Shown piece by piece: positions 63,684 through 64,000 of a stretch of DNA of 64,000 nt (its first letter is position 1; every line of letters starts with the position of its first letter). Below the pieces are notes generated by a model that was not told the origin of the DNA, searched no databases, and saw nothing but the letters and a program-made list of their open reading frames with translations. The stretch covers positions 18,527 to 82,526 of the forward strand of contig VXIS01000218.1 of assembly GCA_008704415.1 (NCBI GenBank), given 5' to 3'. The translations under genes were made by a program, and so were the position numbers. The DNA comes from Sphaerosporella brunnea. Taxonomy: Eukaryota; Ascomycota; Pezizomycetes; Pezizales; Pyronemataceae.

Positions 63684-64000
63684 CTATAACTTCCCTTCCC
63701 GAGCGCGTTTCTCCAACATCTCCGCCACAGAGCAGCCCAGATCCTCACGTAGCCGGATATTATCGGTCTGCCTGTCTCTATGCGCCACATCCTGCCAGGG
63801 CATGTCTACATCGGCGCCCGCCCTGACCATGGTATCCACCATATCCCAGAGCAAAGTGCGGTGGGGTAACAGATGGGCTGGGTAGTGGCAATTCGTAGTG
63901 AGCCACGAAGCGGTTATTATTGCCAAGCCCAGGGTGTGCTGGCAAAGCCGTCTGGGTGCAGCCTTCGCGAAATGGTGAGCAGTCCCTCAAAGAGCGGGCC
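63684..64000 (-). CDS. Ankyrin-type protein, C-terminal end, cut by the window edge
   Basis: The frame ends LREDLGCSVAEMLEKRAREGKL and contains MVDTMVRAGADVDMPWQD, which matches the second helix and loop of an ankyrin repeat (LLxxGADVN). The upstream part continues past the window in one or more frames. It probably belongs to the same broad class as the F-box/ankyrin gene near 8 kb, but no F-box is visible in what remains. Ankyrin repeats mediate protein-protein contacts; no specific partner can be inferred. Confidence 0.4.

Overview
The window looks like a repeat-rich, gene-poor stretch of a filamentous fungal (Dikarya) genome. The evidence is eukaryotic: short GT-AG introns of about 37-70 bases with CTGAY or CTAAY branch-like motifs, a chromodomain-bearing Ty3/gypsy retrotransposon, piggyBac and hAT DNA transposons, LINE and Helitron fragments, an F-box/ankyrin gene, and TTAGGG-type telomere repeats. 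The F-box/ankyrin gene, a CFEM-like secreted exon and a LINE with an RNase H domain lean towards Ascomycota (Pezizomycotina), but the phylum is not resolved from this sequence.

Layout. 0-15.6 kb: decayed hAT copies that share an 18-bp end (TAGTGATGGACACGAGCC) and GAGCC-rich subterminal repeats, interleaved with an unknown gene cut by one copy, an F-box/ankyrin pseudogene, a LINE RNase H remnant, and two hAT-bounded units that appear to carry pieces of host genes. 15.8-20.1 kb: a direct duplication of an unknown gene with a conserved promoter; each copy has a different internal tandem repeat, and a hAT copy lies between them. 21.0-22.9 kb: a full-length piggyBac-type transposase. 25.3-26.4 kb: a hAT deletion derivative with a perfect 8-bp target duplication. 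26.6-34.4 kb: a very young chromovirus (512-bp LTRs with one mismatch, 5-bp target duplication) whose gag-pol frame is broken by small indels. 35.0-36.9 kb: a BED-finger hAT relic. 37.5-38.3 kb: degenerate tandem repeats. 38.3-45.3 kb: mostly unrecognised sequence. 45.3-47.8 kb: one GAGCC-family hAT nested inside another. 48.2-49.8 kb: two small intron-containing plus-strand genes and a small minus-strand gene. 50.7-51.3 kb: a short derivative of the 25-kb hAT family. 53.6-56.0 kb: a 65-bp minisatellite running into telomere repeats, a Helitron PIF1 helicase fragment, a 99-bp inverted repeat and a head-to-head telomere repeat. 59.7-60.4 kb: a LINE reverse transcriptase fragment. 62.7-64.0 kb: an intron-containing hypothetical gene and the end of an ankyrin gene cut by the window edge.

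The recognisable genes are mostly those of mobile elements; the few host-type genes are small, broken or of unknown function, so no pathway is visible. The most unusual features are the 2-kb segment bounded on both sides by telomere repeats in chromosome-end orientation (53,969-55,942), the GAGCC hAT family that seems to carry host gene fragments, and the paralogous gene pair with independently amplified repeats.
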